Source of the DNA: CAZSBB01 sp964605235
Lineage (GTDB): Bacteria; Planctomycetota; Phycisphaerae; Phycisphaerales; Phycisphaeraceae
DNA: 64,000 bases
Assembly: GCA_964605235.1 (NCBI GenBank)
Contig: CAZSBB010000008.1
Coordinates: forward strand, 82,534 to 146,533
Reading direction: 5' to 3'
Shown here one piece after another: positions 8,949 through 17,807 of the stretch (within the stretch, counting starts at the first letter, position 1; each line of letters opens with the position of its first letter). The notes under the pieces were generated by a model. It saw only the letters and a list, made by a program, of their open reading frames with translations, had not been told where the DNA came from and searched no databases. Made by a program: the position numbers and the translations under genes.

Positions 8949-10226
8949 TCAGAAATCCGCACGCCAGGGCGCAAGCTTGCTGATCCCCAGATGCCGCGCG
9001 CCGTCCAGCGGCAGTTTGTCGGGGCCGACGGCGGGCGCCGGGCCGGCGTGGTCGAACACCACGGCGGTGCGGTCGCCGGCGACGTCGTCTTCCGTCTGGG
9101 GATGCGTGCCGATCTGATTGTCGGTGACGCAGATGCGGGTGCAGCCGGTGCTGACGTTGATGGCACTGCCCCGGCGGGGTTGGATGCGGTTGCCGATGAT
9201 CCACACGTCCGCCAGGCCGGTGGCGAAGTGGATTTCATGCTCGGCCGGGGGCAGGGCGCAGTTGGGGCCGATCTGGTTGTCGAGCAGTTGCACGTGGTCG
9301 CCGCTCTGGCGCACGGGCACGCGGAAGTCGATGCCGACGCCGGCGTTTTCCACGATGACGTTGTGCCGCAGCAGGTGATTGGTGTCGCGCTCGCCGACGG
9401 AGACGCCCACGCCGCGGTTGTGCTCGATGCGATTGTGTTCCACCAGCGAGTGCGTGGTGCGCAGGCAGTAGAACAGGCCGTCGCCTCCGTTGTGGTGGAT
9501 GTGATTGCGGGCGAAGACGTAGCGCACCGAGCCGCTGCCGGGGTGCAGACCATGGCCCTGGTTGTGGTGAACTTCGCAGTCTTCGACGACCACGTCGTAG
9601 CACTGTTGGAAGCTGATGGCGTCGCCGCGGTAGTTGCGGACTTCCAGGCCGGACAGACGCAGCCGGCCGGTGTTGATGGCGAACACGCCGCCGCCGCGAC
9701 AGCCGTTGAGCCGAAAGCTCTCGGCGACGTTGCCGTCGAGCACCAGATCATGAGCGGAAGCATCGGTGACGCCGTCGGCTTCGAGCAGGGAGAAGACGGT
9801 GACGACCCGGCCCTGGCGGAAGGGCAGGTAGTCGTGCGCAGCCGGCCGATTGATGAAGAACCATTCGCCGCGTTGCTCGGTGATGGTGCCGACGGTGGTG
9901 TAGAACCCGCCGGCGTTTTCATCGAGCACATGCACGCCCATGCCCACCCGCAGGGGGCTGGGGTCCACGATGGCGAACTCGCAGTGGCCGTAGCCGATGT
10001 AATGCTTGAGGGGGAAGGTCTGGCTGACCGGGCGGGTGAGGAGGGTCTGCCCGCGCTGGCCGCGCAGCGTGACGCCGGTGCGCAGATGCAGGGCGTCGAG
10101 CAGCACATAGGTTCCCGCGGGCACGAACACTTCGCCGCCGCCGGCTTTCGCGACCGCATCAAGGGCACGCTGAATGCCAGCGCCGTCGCGCTGCTTGAAA
10201 TCGCCTTCGCCAATGACCACCCGCAT
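8949..10226 (-). CDS. Right-handed parallel beta-helix repeat protein
   Basis: The 425-residue protein begins with the pattern seen in pectate-lyase-like/glycosyl hydrolase 28-type folds (GAGIQRALDAVAKAGGGEVFVPAGTY). It continues with many short Asn/His-rich coils such as HHNQGHGLHPGSGS, NHIHHNGGDGLFYC and HNRIEHNRGVGVSVG, which are typical PbH1 repeats. No signal peptide is visible and the start codon is followed directly by the domain, so it may act in the cytoplasm or use another route. Its role could be a carbohydrate lyase, epimerase or structural protein; no catalytic signature is certain. It converges with tmk. Confidence 0.7.
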   Translation of the reverse strand: MRVVIGEGDFKQRDGAGIQRALDAVAKAGGGEVFVPAGTYVLLDALHLRTGVTLRGQRGQTLLTRPVSQTFPLKHYIGYGHCEFAIVDPSPLRVGMGVHVLDENAGGFYTTVGTITEQRGEWFFINRPAAHDYLPFRQGRVVTVFSLLEADGVTDASAHDLVLDGNVAESFRLNGCRGGGVFAINTGRLRLSGLEVRNYRGDAISFQQCYDVVVEDCEVHHNQGHGLHPGSGSVRYVFARNHIHHNGGDGLFYCLRTTHSLVEHNRIEHNRGVGVSVGERDTNHLLRHNVIVENAGVGIDFRVPVRQSGDHVQLLDNQIGPNCALPPAEHEIHFATGLADVWIIGNRIQPRRGSAINVSTGCTRICVTDNQIGTHPQTEDDVAGDRTAVVFDHAGPAPAVGPDKLPLDGARHLGISKLAPWRADF

Positions 10227-10316
10227 GGGATTGCTCCGTAAAAAAACATCCCGGGCTGGGCCTGAGCCGGGACTGACGGACTACAATACTCCAGCAAGAT
10301 TTACTGGGTCAATGCG

Positions 10317-10607
10317 ATGCCACTGTACGTGTACGAAGTCATTCTGGAAGACGGCGAGGAAGGGCAGGTTTTCGAGGTCGAGCAGCGCATGAGCGACCCG
10401 CCGCTGACCCACCACCCCACCACCGGGCAGCCGGTGCGCCGGGTGATCACCGCGCCCAACATCGCCACGCGCTACACCAGTGCCCAGGATCGCCGGCGCA
10501 CCAGCGACGACCATCTCAAGAAAAATGGGTTCACCAAGTACGTCAAGAGCGGCAACGGGACGTATGAGAAGACGCTGGGCGAGGGGCCGCAGCAGATTCA
10601 ACGCTGA
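10317..10607 (+). CDS. FmdB-like small protein lacking the zinc-ribbon cysteines
   Basis: This 96-residue protein starts MPLYVYEV and continues FEVEQRMSDPPLTHHPTTGQPVRRVIT. This follows the FmdB/CxxC_CxxC_SSSS regulatory-protein family (MPxYEYxC..C...F...Q.MSDPPLT.CP.CG..VRR). All four zinc-binding cysteines of the family are replaced, so it cannot form the zinc ribbon. The C-terminal part (NGFTKYVKSGNGTYEKT) is basic. Function is unknown for most members. A TACAAT box about 30 bases upstream may be its -10 element. Confidence 0.6.
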   Translation: MPLYVYEVILEDGEEGQVFEVEQRMSDPPLTHHPTTGQPVRRVITAPNIATRYTSAQDRRRTSDDHLKKNGFTKYVKSGNGTYEKTLGEGPQQIQR

Positions 10608-10621
10608 GCGGATGCCGGCTG

Positions 10622-10736
10622 AACGAGCCCAAAGCGTGAGCGCGGGGAAGAGCGCTGGCGCGCACAGTCTTTGCGTTGCTGGCTGAGGATATGGGTATTT
10701 GGTGACGCTGCCCGTCGCTGACGCTTCCGGCTCGTT
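10622..10736. repeat. Imperfect long inverted repeat between FmdB-like gene and fliS
   Basis: The arm at 10622-10642 (AACGAGCC..AAGCGT.AGCG) is matched by its inverted copy at 10716-10736 with a few mismatches. The two arms enclose about 73 bases without a gene. It is one of several dispersed repeat families in this window, and the two flanking genes converge on it. Confidence 0.5.
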
Positions 10737-10802
10737 AAAGCAAGCGTCAAGGGGTGCGGCACGTGCGGGCGGTCATGCTGAATTGGAAGGAAGGGTCACG
10801 GC

Positions 10803-11255
10803 TCAGCCGTTGAGCGACAGGCTGCTCATGGCGGTCTGCTGGGCGTTGGTGACGGCCGCCGCCGCGCTGCCGGTCTTGCTGTCGGTGACCTGTTTCATCA
10901 GCAGTTGCCAGGTCTGCTTTTCGTATTCGAGCAGTTCGATGGCTTCGTCGAGGGGTCCGACTTCGCGTTTGAGGTTGGCGTCGATGAGCAGGCGGTAGAT
11001 GTAGGTGTACAGGGCGTTGAGCTTGTCGCACAGTTCGGGGGCGACGCTGTGGTTGAGGCTGGTGGACAGTTCGAGGACGATCTTCTGAGCGCGGATCAGC
11101 GCGTTGTGGCTGGACTCGTAGTCTTTCCTGGGCAACGCCTCGCGGGCATTGCGGCCGAACTTGATAGCGCCCTCGTACAGCATGAGCCGCAGTTCCTCCG
11201 GAGAGGCGGTCATGATCTTGGTGCGCAGGTACGGGTTGACGGGCTTGGCATTCAT
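10803..11255 (-). CDS. fliS: Flagellar export chaperone FliS
   Basis: FliS binds the C-terminus of flagellin in the cytoplasm and keeps it unfolded until export. The protein shows the family pattern NPYLRTKIMTASPEELRLMLYEGAIKFGRNAREAL near the N-terminus and then helices with LIRAQKIVLELSTSLN and LNALYTYIYRLLIDANLK. The ATG at 11255 gives 150 residues, the usual length plus an Ala/Ser-rich tail. The frame continues 18 codons further upstream but that part is unlike the family. No other flagellar gene is in the window, so it is a stand-alone locus here. Confidence 0.88.
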   Translation of the reverse strand: MNAKPVNPYLRTKIMTASPEELRLMLYEGAIKFGRNAREALPRKDYESSHNALIRAQKIVLELSTSLNHSVAPELCDKLNALYTYIYRLLIDANLKREVGPLDEAIELLEYEKQTWQLLMKQVTDSKTGSAAAAVTNAQQTAMSSLSLNG

Positions 11256-11394
11256 GGCGCAGGCGGACACTCGGACTCGACTGGCTGATCCAGAGGACAT
11301 ATCGGCCAAAGCAGTCGAGCCGCCTTAGCGAAGTGTGAATGTAACTGGAAAAGACGTGCCCACGAATGGCGGCAGGCGCGGTGGCGGTGCATTT

Positions 11395-11463
11395 GCAGGT
11401 CCGGGCTGGCCAAGACATGCGGGCGCGTTGGGATGAAGCGTGTCCAGGCAAGCCCGGGCCTAC
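11395..11463. repeat. Degenerate copy of the GGTCCGGGCTTGCC inverted repeat
   Basis: The arms at 11395-11417 and 11441-11463 are imperfect inverted copies (GGTCCGGGCT... and ...AGCCCGGGCCTAC). They match the perfect inverted repeat at 27181-27251 in sequence and arm spacing. It lies between fliS and gltX, directly after the gltX stop codon side. Confidence 0.5.
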
Positions 11464-11472
11464 AAAAAGAGA

Positions 11473-13011
11473 TCAGCCCGCCAGCGTCAGGCAGCGTTCG
11501 ATGCGGGCAAGCGTCCTGGGCCGGCCCAGCAGGTCCAGCGTGACATCCAGCGGCGGGCTGACGGTGCTGCCGGTCAGGGCGACGCGCAAAGGTTGCGCCC
11601 AGGCGCCCATGCCGTTGCCCCGCTGCTGGGCGAGTTGGCCAATCAGGTCGTGGCCGGCGGTCCCGGTGAAGGGGTCGAGCTGCGCCAATTCCGCGCCCAG
11701 TTCGCGCAGCAGCGTGAAGCCCTCGTTGTCGTTCCTGGCGAGCACCTTCTTGACTGCCTTCTCGTCGTACACAATGGCGTCGTCGGCACAGACGAAAAAC
11801 GCCCCCTGAGCCGCCGGGTCGCTCAGCGTCTTGCTGCGCGGCTGGTACGCCAGGGCGAAGGTCGGAAAGCGTTCCCCCAACTGCGCGATGAACTGCGGAT
11901 GCCGCTGCTGGAAATGGGTCTGCAATTGCGCGGCAAACACTTCCGGGGGCAGGGCCGCCAAGGCGTCGGCATTGAAGGACAGCAGCTTGGCGCGATCGAA
12001 CTTGCTGTTGCTCTTGCCCAGGCGGTCAAAGGAAAACCGCTCGACCAGGAAGGCGCGGTCGAACTTCTCGATGTTCTGGCCCGGATTCCACCCCAGCAGC
12101 GAGAGGTAGTTGAGCAGCGCGTCGGGCAGGTAGCCGCTGGCGCGAAAGTCGGCGACGTTGATCTCCGGCAGCGTCAGGCCGAGCTTATCGGCAATCGCGT
12201 GGGCGATGGACAGGTCGTCGTTGTCCTTGTTCAGGAAGGCCGTGAGCGCCGCGGCATCCACCCCCGCGCTGGTCAGGGCGGCGGCGGGCAGGTTCGCCTG
12301 CTTGGCGGATTGGCGGGCGAGCTTGGCTTTGTCGCGCTTACTCATTTTCGAGCCATCGGGATTGAGGATCGACGGCATGTGGACGTACACCGGCCGGGGA
12401 TAGCCCAGAGCTGCCTGCAACGCGACATGCTTGGGCGTGTTGCTCAGATGCTCCTGCCCCCGGATGACATGGGTGACGCCCATGAGCGCGTCATCGACCA
12501 CCACCGCCAGATGGAAAGTCGGGAAGCCATCGCTTTTCTGGATGACAAAGTCTTCGAGTTCGGAGCCGGGCACGGTGATGTTGCCGAACACTTCGTCGTG
12601 GAAGGAGACGTCCTGCCCCATGCGCAGGCGCACGATTTCCGGGCTGTCGGCCGGGCGATAGGCAGCACCGGAAGCGAGCAGTTGGTCGACTGCCTGCTGG
12701 TAAAGGTCGAGGCGCTGGCTCTGGAAGTACGGGCCATGCGGGCCGCGCTGGGTGGTGAGGTCCATCGGGTCAGCCGCAGCGGCATCGGGGCCTTCGTCCC
12801 ATTCCAGACCGAGCCATTGCAGATCGCGCAGGATGGCGCGGGTGCTGTCGGCGCTGGAGCGCGCCTGGTCGGTGTCTTCCAGGCGCAGGATGAATCGGCC
12901 GCGCTGCTGGCGGGCATACGCCCAGGCGAACAGCGCGGTGCGCGCGCCGCCGACATGAAGCTGGCCGGTGGGACTGGGAGCAAAACGAGTGACAACTGGG
13001 GTGGCGTTCAT
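11473..13011 (-). CDS. gltX: Glutamyl-tRNA synthetase
   Basis: This enzyme charges tRNA(Glu) (and, in bacteria lacking GlnRS, tRNA(Gln)) with glutamate. It is a class I synthetase: the HIGH motif appears as HVGG in TRFAPSPTGQLHVGGART, and the KMSKS motif as KMSKR in DGSKMSKRDKAKLARQ. The rest of the catalytic domain (RLEDTDQARS, HVIRGQEHLSNTPKH) and the helical anticodon-binding domain are present. The ATG at 13011 gives 512 residues. A TACAAT box lies just upstream, so the leader may be very short. Glutamyl-tRNA is also the substrate of hemA at 39854. Confidence 0.96.
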   Translation of the reverse strand: MNATPVVTRFAPSPTGQLHVGGARTALFAWAYARQQRGRFILRLEDTDQARSSADSTRAILRDLQWLGLEWDEGPDAAAADPMDLTTQRGPHGPYFQSQRLDLYQQAVDQLLASGAAYRPADSPEIVRLRMGQDVSFHDEVFGNITVPGSELEDFVIQKSDGFPTFHLAVVVDDALMGVTHVIRGQEHLSNTPKHVALQAALGYPRPVYVHMPSILNPDGSKMSKRDKAKLARQSAKQANLPAAALTSAGVDAAALTAFLNKDNDDLSIAHAIADKLGLTLPEINVADFRASGYLPDALLNYLSLLGWNPGQNIEKFDRAFLVERFSFDRLGKSNSKFDRAKLLSFNADALAALPPEVFAAQLQTHFQQRHPQFIAQLGERFPTFALAYQPRSKTLSDPAAQGAFFVCADDAIVYDEKAVKKVLARNDNEGFTLLRELGAELAQLDPFTGTAGHDLIGQLAQQRGNGMGAWAQPLRVALTGSTVSPPLDVTLDLLGRPRTLARIERCLTLAG

Positions 13012-13132
13012 GGGGAGACGATTGTACCGAGCCGGAGTCAGCAATGAATCCGGTTGGGGTCACCGAGCGCACAGAGAAGTAAGACAGAGGTCACCGAGCC
13101 AAGATTGGTGCTGCGTCACCGGCTGGAAGCGT

Positions 13133-13216
13133 TTCTCCGTGGCTCCGTGTCTCTGTGAGAGCAATTCTTAAGCGTGGAAGAAAGTCTCTCACGGAGACGC
13201 AGAGCCACGGAGAAGA
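13133..13216. repeat. Inverted repeat of the CTCCGTGGCTC / GAGCCACGGAG family
   Basis: The arm at 13133-13162 (TTTCTCCGTGGCTCCGTG...) is inverted at 13187-13216 with few mismatches, separated by about 24 bases. A further partial copy is at 13070-13100. Related copies are at 42881-42995 and 60087-60125. The whole gap between gltX and the Gfo/Idh gene (13012-13248) consists of this element; no gene is seen there. Confidence 0.55.
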
Positions 13217-13248
13217 GTTGCAGTGAGATGGACAGCGAAGCTGGCTGC

Positions 13249-14316
13249 TCAGCGGGCGGGGTTGTCGCCCAGGCCGACCCAGTGGTGGGCGCGCACAGCT
13301 TGCACCACGCGCTGGGCGGCGGCGACGGCGGCCTGTCCTGCTTCGCCATCCACCGCGGGCGGAACGCCACGGGCGACGGCGTTGAGGAAGCTCGTGAGCT
13401 GAGCGGTCAGCGGGTCTTCCTCGCCGGCCGGGACATCCATGCGCAGCTCCTCGATCGCCACCAGCTTGGAGTAGTCGAGCGTGGACAGGTCCGTCCCGGT
13501 GGCGATCTGCTGGCGCACTTCATCCAGCGTGGCTTCGTTGGCGGATTTGCGGATCACCACGCCGGTGCGGTGCTGATAGTCGAGGTTGACATAGGCTTCC
13601 TCGCTGAACAGGCGCAGGCGACGTTCGGTCTTGAGCGCCAGGCGGCTGGCGGTGATGTTCGCCACGCAGCCGGAGGCGAAGGTCAGGCGGGCGTTGCAGA
13701 TGTCTTCATGCTGGCCGAGCACCGCGACGCCGACGGCTTCGACCTGCTCCAGCGGCGAGCCGTCGAGCATCATGACGATGTCCAGGTCGTGGATCATGAT
13801 GTCCATGACCACGCCCACATCCAGCGAGCGGAAGGTCATGGGCGAGACGCGAATGACTTCCATGAAGCGCGGGCGCAGCTTGAGCCCGGCAATGGTGCGC
13901 ACGGCAGGATTGAACCGCTCGGTGTGCCCCACCTGCAGCGCGACGCCGACTTTTTTCGCCAATTCAGCGAGTTGCTTCGCCTGCTCAGGCGTGGGCGCCA
14001 ATGGCTTTTCCACCAGGCAGGCGACCTTGCGCTCCAGCAGCGGCTGCGCCATGGCGACATGGGCGACCGTGGGCACCGCCACCGTCGCGGCGGCGAGGTT
14101 GGGATACGCGGCCAGCAGTTCGTCGATGCTGGCGAAGGCGTCGCAGTCGTAGTCGTCCGCCACCGTGCCCGCGCGGTCGAGGTCCGGGTCCACCACCGCC
14201 ACCAGCTTCGCCTGCGGCAGTTTGTGATACGTGCGGGCGTGATGCCGACCCATCCGGCCGACGCCGATCACCGCCACTTCCAGCGTTGCATTCGTCTGAG
14301 CAGTCATGCGCGGCAT
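13249..14316 (-). CDS. Gfo/Idh/MocA family NAD(P)-dependent oxidoreductase
   Basis: The 355-residue protein has an N-terminal Rossmann fold with VAVIGVGRMGRHHART (dinucleotide binding, about residues 13-28) and the family EKP motif in ACLVEKPLAPTPEQAKQLAELA. A C-terminal alpha/beta domain holds HDLDIVMMLDGSP, where the HD pair is typical of the catalytic region. These enzymes oxidise or reduce sugars, amino-sugars or cyclitols. The exact substrate cannot be told; a nucleotide-sugar 3-dehydrogenase is one possibility. It is divergent from pdxA. A second ATG at 14307 is possible. Confidence 0.85.
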   Translation of the reverse strand: MPRMTAQTNATLEVAVIGVGRMGRHHARTYHKLPQAKLVAVVDPDLDRAGTVADDYDCDAFASIDELLAAYPNLAAATVAVPTVAHVAMAQPLLERKVACLVEKPLAPTPEQAKQLAELAKKVGVALQVGHTERFNPAVRTIAGLKLRPRFMEVIRVSPMTFRSLDVGVVMDIMIHDLDIVMMLDGSPLEQVEAVGVAVLGQHEDICNARLTFASGCVANITASRLALKTERRLRLFSEEAYVNLDYQHRTGVVIRKSANEATLDEVRQQIATGTDLSTLDYSKLVAIEELRMDVPAGEEDPLTAQLTSFLNAVARGVPPAVDGEAGQAAVAAAQRVVQAVRAHHWVGLGDNPAR

Positions 14317-14425
14317 GATAGCTGATCTGCCCCCGGCGTTACCCCCGCCCCCGGAGTTACCCAGGAGTTACCCCGACGTTAGCAGCAGGTAGCGAATCGA
14401 GGGCCGGGTGATGCGCGGATGGCGT

Positions 14426-14483
14426 TCGCACAGCGAGCCCTACCAAGGTCGTGTTGTGGCATCTGGCAGGGCTCGCTGTGCGA
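14426..14483. repeat. Perfect 16-bp inverted repeat upstream of pdxA
   Basis: TCGCACAGCGAGCCCT at 14426-14441 is exactly inverted as AGGGCTCGCTGTGCGA at 14468-14483, with 26 bases between. The preceding GCGCGGATGGCGTT (14413-14426) and one arm recur fused together at 18487-18524. It fills the divergent gap between the oxidoreductase gene and pdxA. Confidence 0.6.
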
Positions 14484-14546
14484 GCGAAACGATGAACCAT
14501 GGAACTGGTCAGTACCGGCCGCGCCAAGCCGGAATCCGCTGCTACG

Positions 14547-15608
14547 ATGGTGGGAATGTCTCAGGCGAGCGACAACCAGCCGCGTCCAGCGCGCAGCCGT
14601 CCGGTGATTGGGATCACCATGGGCGAGCCGGCGGGCATTGGGCCGGAGATCGTGGTCAAAGCGCTGGCGGATCCGCAGGTGCGGGCGCTGGCGCGGTATG
14701 TCATCTATGGCATGAACGAGTTGCTCAGCTATGCCGCCGACCTGGCGGAGATCGAGCCGTACTGGTGGCGGGTGCAGTACGACTCGGCGCGGCTGAATTA
14801 CGATCTGGTGCACGATGTGGTGGTGGTGGACTATGACCAGTATTCGCTGCTGGGGCAGGCGATCGCCCGGCCGACCAAGCCCGGCGGGGCCGCGTCGCTG
14901 AGCTTTATTGATGATGCGATCAATGCCGCCAACAAAGCGCCGGGCGAGCCGGGGCGGATTGATGCCGTGGTGACCGCGCCCATCTGCAAGGAATCCTGGC
15001 AGATGGTTGGCTGTCGGTTTCCCGGGCATACCGAGCTGTTCGCCCATCGCACCAAGAGCCGGCGCTCGGTGATGATGTTCGCTTCGCCCAAGCTCAACGT
15101 GGCGCTGGCGACGGTGCATCTGCCGCTGATGGACATTCGCAACGTGCTGACCATCGGCAAGGTGTACGACCCGATCGACCTGGGCCATCAGGCGTGTGTG
15201 AAGCTGGGGATCGCCAAGCCGCGGATCGCGGTGTGCGGGCTCAATCCGCATGCGTCGGAGAATGGTTTGTTCGGCGACGAGGAGCGGCGGGTCATCAAGC
15301 CGGCGATCGAGATGGCGCAGGCTTCGGGGATCGACGCGCGGGGGCCGTTTCCCGCGGACACGATTTTCATTGATGCCGTGCGCGGGCGGTATGACCTGGT
15401 GGTGGCGATGTACCACGACCAGGGGTTGATTCCGGTGAAGCTGTTGGGCTGGGAGGATGCGGTAAACACGACGCTGGGTTTGCCGGTGGTGCGCACCAGC
15501 CCGGACCACGGCACGGCGTTTGATATTGTGGGGCAGAACAAGGCGGACCCGGGGAGCATGAAGGCGGCGATCCGGCTGGCGGCGAAGCTGGCGTGCGGCG
15601 GCGACTAG
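14547..15608 (+). CDS. pdxA: 4-hydroxythreonine-4-phosphate dehydrogenase PdxA
   Basis: PdxA oxidises 4-phosphohydroxy-threonine in the DXP-dependent route to pyridoxal phosphate. Family signatures are ITMGEPAGIGPEIVVKA at the N-terminus, FPGHTELFA (metal-binding His), CGLNPHASENGLFGDEE and VAMYHDQGLIPVKLLG, followed by RTSPDHGTAFDI. The protein is about 353 residues from ATG 14547; ATGs at 14499 and 14556 are also in frame. The 14499 start lies at the edge of the upstream repeat and has no ribosome-binding site, so I prefer a later one. A TACGAT box just before 14547 may be a promoter element. Confidence 0.94.
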   Translation: MVGMSQASDNQPRPARSRPVIGITMGEPAGIGPEIVVKALADPQVRALARYVIYGMNELLSYAADLAEIEPYWWRVQYDSARLNYDLVHDVVVVDYDQYSLLGQAIARPTKPGGAASLSFIDDAINAANKAPGEPGRIDAVVTAPICKESWQMVGCRFPGHTELFAHRTKSRRSVMMFASPKLNVALATVHLPLMDIRNVLTIGKVYDPIDLGHQACVKLGIAKPRIAVCGLNPHASENGLFGDEERRVIKPAIEMAQASGIDARGPFPADTIFIDAVRGRYDLVVAMYHDQGLIPVKLLGWEDAVNTTLGLPVVRTSPDHGTAFDIVGQNKADPGSMKAAIRLAAKLACGGD

Positions 15609-15612
15609 GCGA

Positions 15613-15641
15613 TTGCCAGCCCCCCCGATGTACGCCATAAT
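15613..15641 (+). promoter_or_regulatory. Sigma-70 type promoter of the transketolase gene
   Basis: TTGCCA (15613-15618) and CATAAT (15636-15641) are separated by exactly 17 bases, close to the TTGACA/TATAAT consensus. Transcription would start near 15648, leaving a leader of about 48 bases that ends in a strong ribosome-binding site. Confidence 0.55.
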
Positions 15642-15695
15642 GTCCCGCTCGATACTTTTTCATTCGACCCTGACCAGGGACAGGAAGGATTCGCG

Positions 15696-17669
15696 ATGTC
15701 ACTTGATTCGACGATTCACGCCAAGGCCATTGATCTGGCGAAGCTGAGTTATGAGATGACCGCCGTCGCCGGCTCTGGTCATCCCACCACCGCCGCCAGC
15801 CTGGCGCACCTGACCGCGGTGCTGATGTACCAGCACATGCGCTGGGAGCCCGCCAATCCGACCCATCCGTGCAGCGATCGCCTGGTGCTCAGCGAAGGCC
15901 ACGCCGTGCCGATCGTTTATGCCGCCTGTGCCGACCTGGGCGTGATGCTCGGCGTCGGCAAAGAGAACTGGCGCCCGATGACCCGCGATGACGCCCTGGC
16001 GCTGCGGGCGATTGATTCCGAAGTGGACGGCCACCCGAATCCCGTCGAAGGCTTCCCCTTCTTTGACGCCGCCACCGGCTCGCTGGGCCAGGGCCTGAGC
16101 GTCGCGGCGGGGCTTGCCGCCGCAGCCCGCGTGGACGGCCTGGACAAGCGCATCTTCTGCATCATCGGCGACGGCGAGTCGCGCGAAGGTCAGATCTGGG
16201 AAGCCGTGGACTTCATCAAGGACCACAACCTCAAGGCGGTGTGCCCCATCTTCAACGCCAACGCCTATGGCCAGGCCGATGCCGTCAGCGCCCAGCAGAG
16301 CGCCGACACCCTGGCCGCCAAGCTCGAAGCGTATGGCTTCCAGGTCCTCGTGTTCGACGGGCACAACCCCAGCGCTGTCGTGGATGCCCTGAGCAAACAC
16401 GCCCAGGCGCAGTTTGATCCGCAGGCTTTGCCGGTGGCGCTGGTCGCCAAGACCGTCAAGGGTTGGGGCAGCGCCTCGCAGCAGGGCCATGGCCACCACG
16501 GCAAACCCGCTGAAGGTGAAGACCTCACCAAAGCCCTGGCGGAACTCGACGCCACCGGCCGCAGCATTGGCGCGGTGGCGGACATGGCGCTCAAGATCGG
16601 GCTGATGTCCCCCACCAAGCCCAAGGCGCCCGAAACCAAGACCCCGCTCACCTTCGCCGAAGCGCTCAAGCTCTGCGGCCTGGAAAGCGCGCTGACCAAG
16701 GGCAAGATGGCGACCCGCCGGGCGTATGGCGTGGCGCTGCGGGCTTTGGGTCACACCCAGAGCGACGTGACCGTGCTCGACGCCGACGTGTCCAACTCGA
16801 CTTTCGCCGAGCTGTTCTACAAGGACGCGCAGCTCAAGCCGCGCTACTTTGAATGCCGCATCGCCGAGCAGAACATGATGAGCGTGGGCGCGGGCCTGAG
16901 CGCCGGCGGCAAAGTGCCGTTCGTCTCCACCTTCGCCAAGTTCGTCGTCCGCGGCTACGACCAGATCGAAATGGCGATCAACAGCGGCGCCAACCTCAAG
17001 ATCGTCGGCTCGCACGCGGGCATTTCGCTCGCCGCCGATGGTCCCAGCCAGATGTCGCTGCCTGATGTCGCCTGGTTCCGCGCCTTCTCCACCATGAACA
17101 ACAAGGCCGGCAACCCCGGCTGCTACGTGCTCCAGCCCTCCGATGCCTACCAGGCGTATGCCCTGACCCTCGCCATGGCGCAGTACGACGGCCCGGTGTA
17201 CATGCGGACCCTGCGTCCCGACACCGAGTTCCTCTACGGCGAACAGGACACCTTCCGTCTCGGCGGCCACGAAGTGCTCGCCGAAGGCCGGGACCTGCTG
17301 ATCGTCGCCGCCGGCTACATGGTGCATGAAGCCAATAAGGCGCTCGAGAAGCTCGACGCCCAGGGCATCGACGCCACGCTGGTGGACCTGTACTCGCTGC
17401 CGTTCGACGAGGAAGCCATCCTCGATCTCGCCAACGAGAACAACGGCATGATCCTGACGCTCGAGGACAACTACGGCGGCGGCATCGGCAGCGCGGTCGC
17501 CGATGCGGTGGCGGCCGACGGCGGCGGGTTCAACGTGCGGCAGATGTTCTGCCGGGTCACCCCCAAGAGCGGACGCAGCCCGGAAGACGTCATGGCGTAC
17601 TGCGGCCTGAGCGCCGACCACATCGTCGCCGAGGCGATGAAACTCCTGGAGCTGACCAGCGCCGGCTAA
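15696..17669 (+). CDS. tkt: Transketolase
   Basis: Transketolase moves two-carbon units between sugar phosphates in the pentose phosphate pathway, using thiamine diphosphate. The 657-residue protein has the pyrophosphate-binding domain (GSGHPTTAASLAHL, and the GDGESREGQIWEAVDF-x-N motif), then the pyrimidine-binding domain (VLDADVSNST, IAEQNMMSVGAGLS with the catalytic Glu, FVSTFAKFVVRGYDQI) and a C-terminal domain (GYMVHEANKAL). AGGAAGGA sits eight bases before the ATG at 15696, which fixes the start. It has the compact form seen in many non-enterobacterial phyla. Confidence 0.95.
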   Translation: MSLDSTIHAKAIDLAKLSYEMTAVAGSGHPTTAASLAHLTAVLMYQHMRWEPANPTHPCSDRLVLSEGHAVPIVYAACADLGVMLGVGKENWRPMTRDDALALRAIDSEVDGHPNPVEGFPFFDAATGSLGQGLSVAAGLAAAARVDGLDKRIFCIIGDGESREGQIWEAVDFIKDHNLKAVCPIFNANAYGQADAVSAQQSADTLAAKLEAYGFQVLVFDGHNPSAVVDALSKHAQAQFDPQALPVALVAKTVKGWGSASQQGHGHHGKPAEGEDLTKALAELDATGRSIGAVADMALKIGLMSPTKPKAPETKTPLTFAEALKLCGLESALTKGKMATRRAYGVALRALGHTQSDVTVLDADVSNSTFAELFYKDAQLKPRYFECRIAEQNMMSVGAGLSAGGKVPFVSTFAKFVVRGYDQIEMAINSGANLKIVGSHAGISLAADGPSQMSLPDVAWFRAFSTMNNKAGNPGCYVLQPSDAYQAYALTLAMAQYDGPVYMRTLRPDTEFLYGEQDTFRLGGHEVLAEGRDLLIVAAGYMVHEANKALEKLDAQGIDATLVDLYSLPFDEEAILDLANENNGMILTLEDNYGGGIGSAVADAVAADGGGFNVRQMFCRVTPKSGRSPEDVMAYCGLSADHIVAEAMKLLELTSAG

Positions 17670-17807
17670 GACCCCGGCTCAAGGCCTCGATCGCCCGCGG
17701 CCCGGATGCTCCGCTGACGCGGGCTTCGATCGACGGCAAGTTCCACTGCTTTCGTGGTGAAGTGATTTAGCCGCGATGCGCCCATGCGTCGCAGGAAGTT
17801 GCGCGCC

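Noticed and set aside
10803..11309. Longer FliS starting at 11309
   Set aside because: The 18 extra residues do not fit the family, while the ATG at 11255 begins just before the conserved NPYLRTKI segment.
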